The notes beneath the pieces were generated by a model. That model was not told the DNA's origin, did no database searches, and was given only the letters and a program-made list of their open reading frames with translations. A DNA stretch of 64,000 nt from Pedobacter sp. MR2016-24 (GTDB lineage Bacteria; Bacteroidota; Bacteroidia; Sphingobacteriales; Sphingobacteriaceae), in NCBI RefSeq assembly GCF_026239655.1, contig NZ_JAPIVO010000007.1, positions 1 through 64,000 on the forward strand. The letters run 5' to 3'. This document shows, piece by piece, positions 63,254-64,000 of this stretch. Both the position numbers and the translations under genes were made by a program. Each line of letters opens with the position of its first letter. Position 1 is the stretch's first letter.

Positions 63254-63979
63254 TTACACAGTGATCATATAGTTGATTAACAGGCAGAAAATCGACGCGA
63301 CCAGGGTGCTCAGAAAATTGACGGCATCATTACCCAGATATCTCCGTCGTTCAAGCAGCGCGCCTAATAGTGAATCTGCAAAATTTCCAACCACTGCAGC
63401 AAGCACAATGATCATAAAATTACTGATATCCCAGCCGAAACCAATACTGTACATGATCGCAATGACTATTGCCCCTGCAATGCCGAGCATGGTCCCTTCC
63501 AGGCTGACGGCACCATCAAGGCCCCGCGATTCCTTTCTCCAGGTGATACAGTTATAAAATGATCTGCCATATAACATACCCAATTCTGAAGACAAGGTAT
63601 CCGCCGTGGCAGAGGCGATACTTGCTGCGAGCATCAGCTGGAATACAGCCGCATGTACGGGGAACAGGAATGCCAGCAAAGCCAGCAGTGTTGCCATTCC
63701 TGCATTGGCGAGTACCTGTGCAGGATTCCGTTGTACCTGATCTTCCCTGCGTTCAAAACTTTGCTTGTCTGCCCTGCCTATACCTGTGGCCAGGGTTCCC
63801 ATCATAAAAAAGGCGGTGAGCAATAATAAGCCCGTGTAGCCACTGCCCGCGTAAATAATGAGTCCGCAGCAGGCACCAGTAATCGCAGCAGCAGGCGTTA
63901 ATTTCTGTTTCCAGATACTGAAAATAACACCGAGCGCGATTAAAAAGAATCCGGGATATAGAGACGGGTTGAAAAGCAT
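63254..63979 (-). CDS. DUF92 (TMEM19-like) membrane protein
   Basis: 241 residues, about six membrane helices. Motif ASATADTLSSELGMLYG and GNFADSLLGALLERRRYLGNDAVNFLSTLVAS are characteristic of DUF92/TMEM19 family proteins, whose members include phytol/phytyl-phosphate kinase-related enzymes. Function unknown here. It ends at the right part of the window; its ATG at 63979 leaves 21 bases to the edge. Confidence 0.9.
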   Translation of the reverse strand: MLFNPSLYPGFFLIALGVIFSIWKQKLTPAAAITGACCGLIIYAGSGYTGLLLLTAFFMMGTLATGIGRADKQSFERREDQVQRNPAQVLANAGMATLLALLAFLFPVHAAVFQLMLAASIASATADTLSSELGMLYGRSFYNCITWRKESRGLDGAVSLEGTMLGIAGAIVIAIMYSIGFGWDISNFMIIVLAAVVGNFADSLLGALLERRRYLGNDAVNFLSTLVASIFCLLINYMITV

Positions 63980-64000
63980 GGCCTAAAGTTACAGGATTGT

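Noticed and set aside
1..64000. CRISPR arrays, tRNA or rRNA genes
   Set aside because: No regularly spaced direct repeats and no tRNA or rRNA-like segment were recognised anywhere in the window.

Overview
The window comes from a Bacteroidota chromosome, most likely Sphingobacteriaceae and probably Pedobacter. The evidence is a SusC/SusD pair, a FecR/ECF sigma pair, TAnnTTTG-type promoters, absence of obvious Shine-Dalgarno sites, a DUF6266 protein and Bacteroidota-type RiPP leader sequence. I see no rRNA, tRNA or CRISPR array.

Layout. (1) 1-8.2 kb is an AT-rich accessory region. It holds the end of an IS3-family element, a decayed IS256-family element, four copies plus one fragment of an unrecognised small-protein family, and two tandem-domain family-2 glycosyltransferase genes, one of them decayed. 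The four small genes share a conserved leader that can fold as an H-type pseudoknot with covarying pairs. (2) 8.5-10.8 kb holds a duplicated DUF6266 protein and an unknown protein. (3) 11.0-23.7 kb, all on the minus strand, is a compact class I lanthipeptide operon: precursor, LanC, luciferase-like flavoenzyme, LanB, tandem GT25-like protein, C39-peptidase ABC exporter, HlyD-type adaptor and two more glycosyltransferase-like genes. An erythromycin-esterase homologue and a TetR regulator lie upstream. The number of glycosyltransferase-like genes and the luciferase-like enzyme suggest a peptide modified beyond lanthionine rings.

(4) 26-32.7 kb is a mixed defence and accessory stretch: an Rpn-type nuclease, a cupin-like protein overlapping a standalone effector-associated-domain protein, an XRE-like protein, exonuclease III, a Panacea-domain antitoxin beside a two-helix membrane protein, and two exported proteins. 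(5) 32.7-47 kb is mostly chromosomal housekeeping or regulation: class A beta-lactamase, MocR regulator with PNPOx-like and class V aminotransferase genes, FecR/ECF, a GH78 enzyme, Crp, MauE-like, DinB, WYL and DAACS genes. (6) 47.3-60.7 kb is a sulfur-linked region: SoxC-like sulfite dehydrogenase, cytochrome c, SusCD, YeiH-type exporter, FAD oxidoreductase and two DoxX-like membrane proteins. It is preceded by an unlabelled 27-residue ORF ending in six cysteines, which looks like a cysteine-sensing leader peptide. (7) 61-64 kb holds DUF1269, small proteins, a cytoplasmic periplasmic-binding-type protein and a DUF92 protein.

Four copies of a roughly 30-37 base sequence with an inner ATTTTGC/GCAAAAT stem occur between genes around 46.9, 48.0, 48.1 and 60.9 kb. 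Three of them form the loop of otherwise unrelated terminator-like hairpins.
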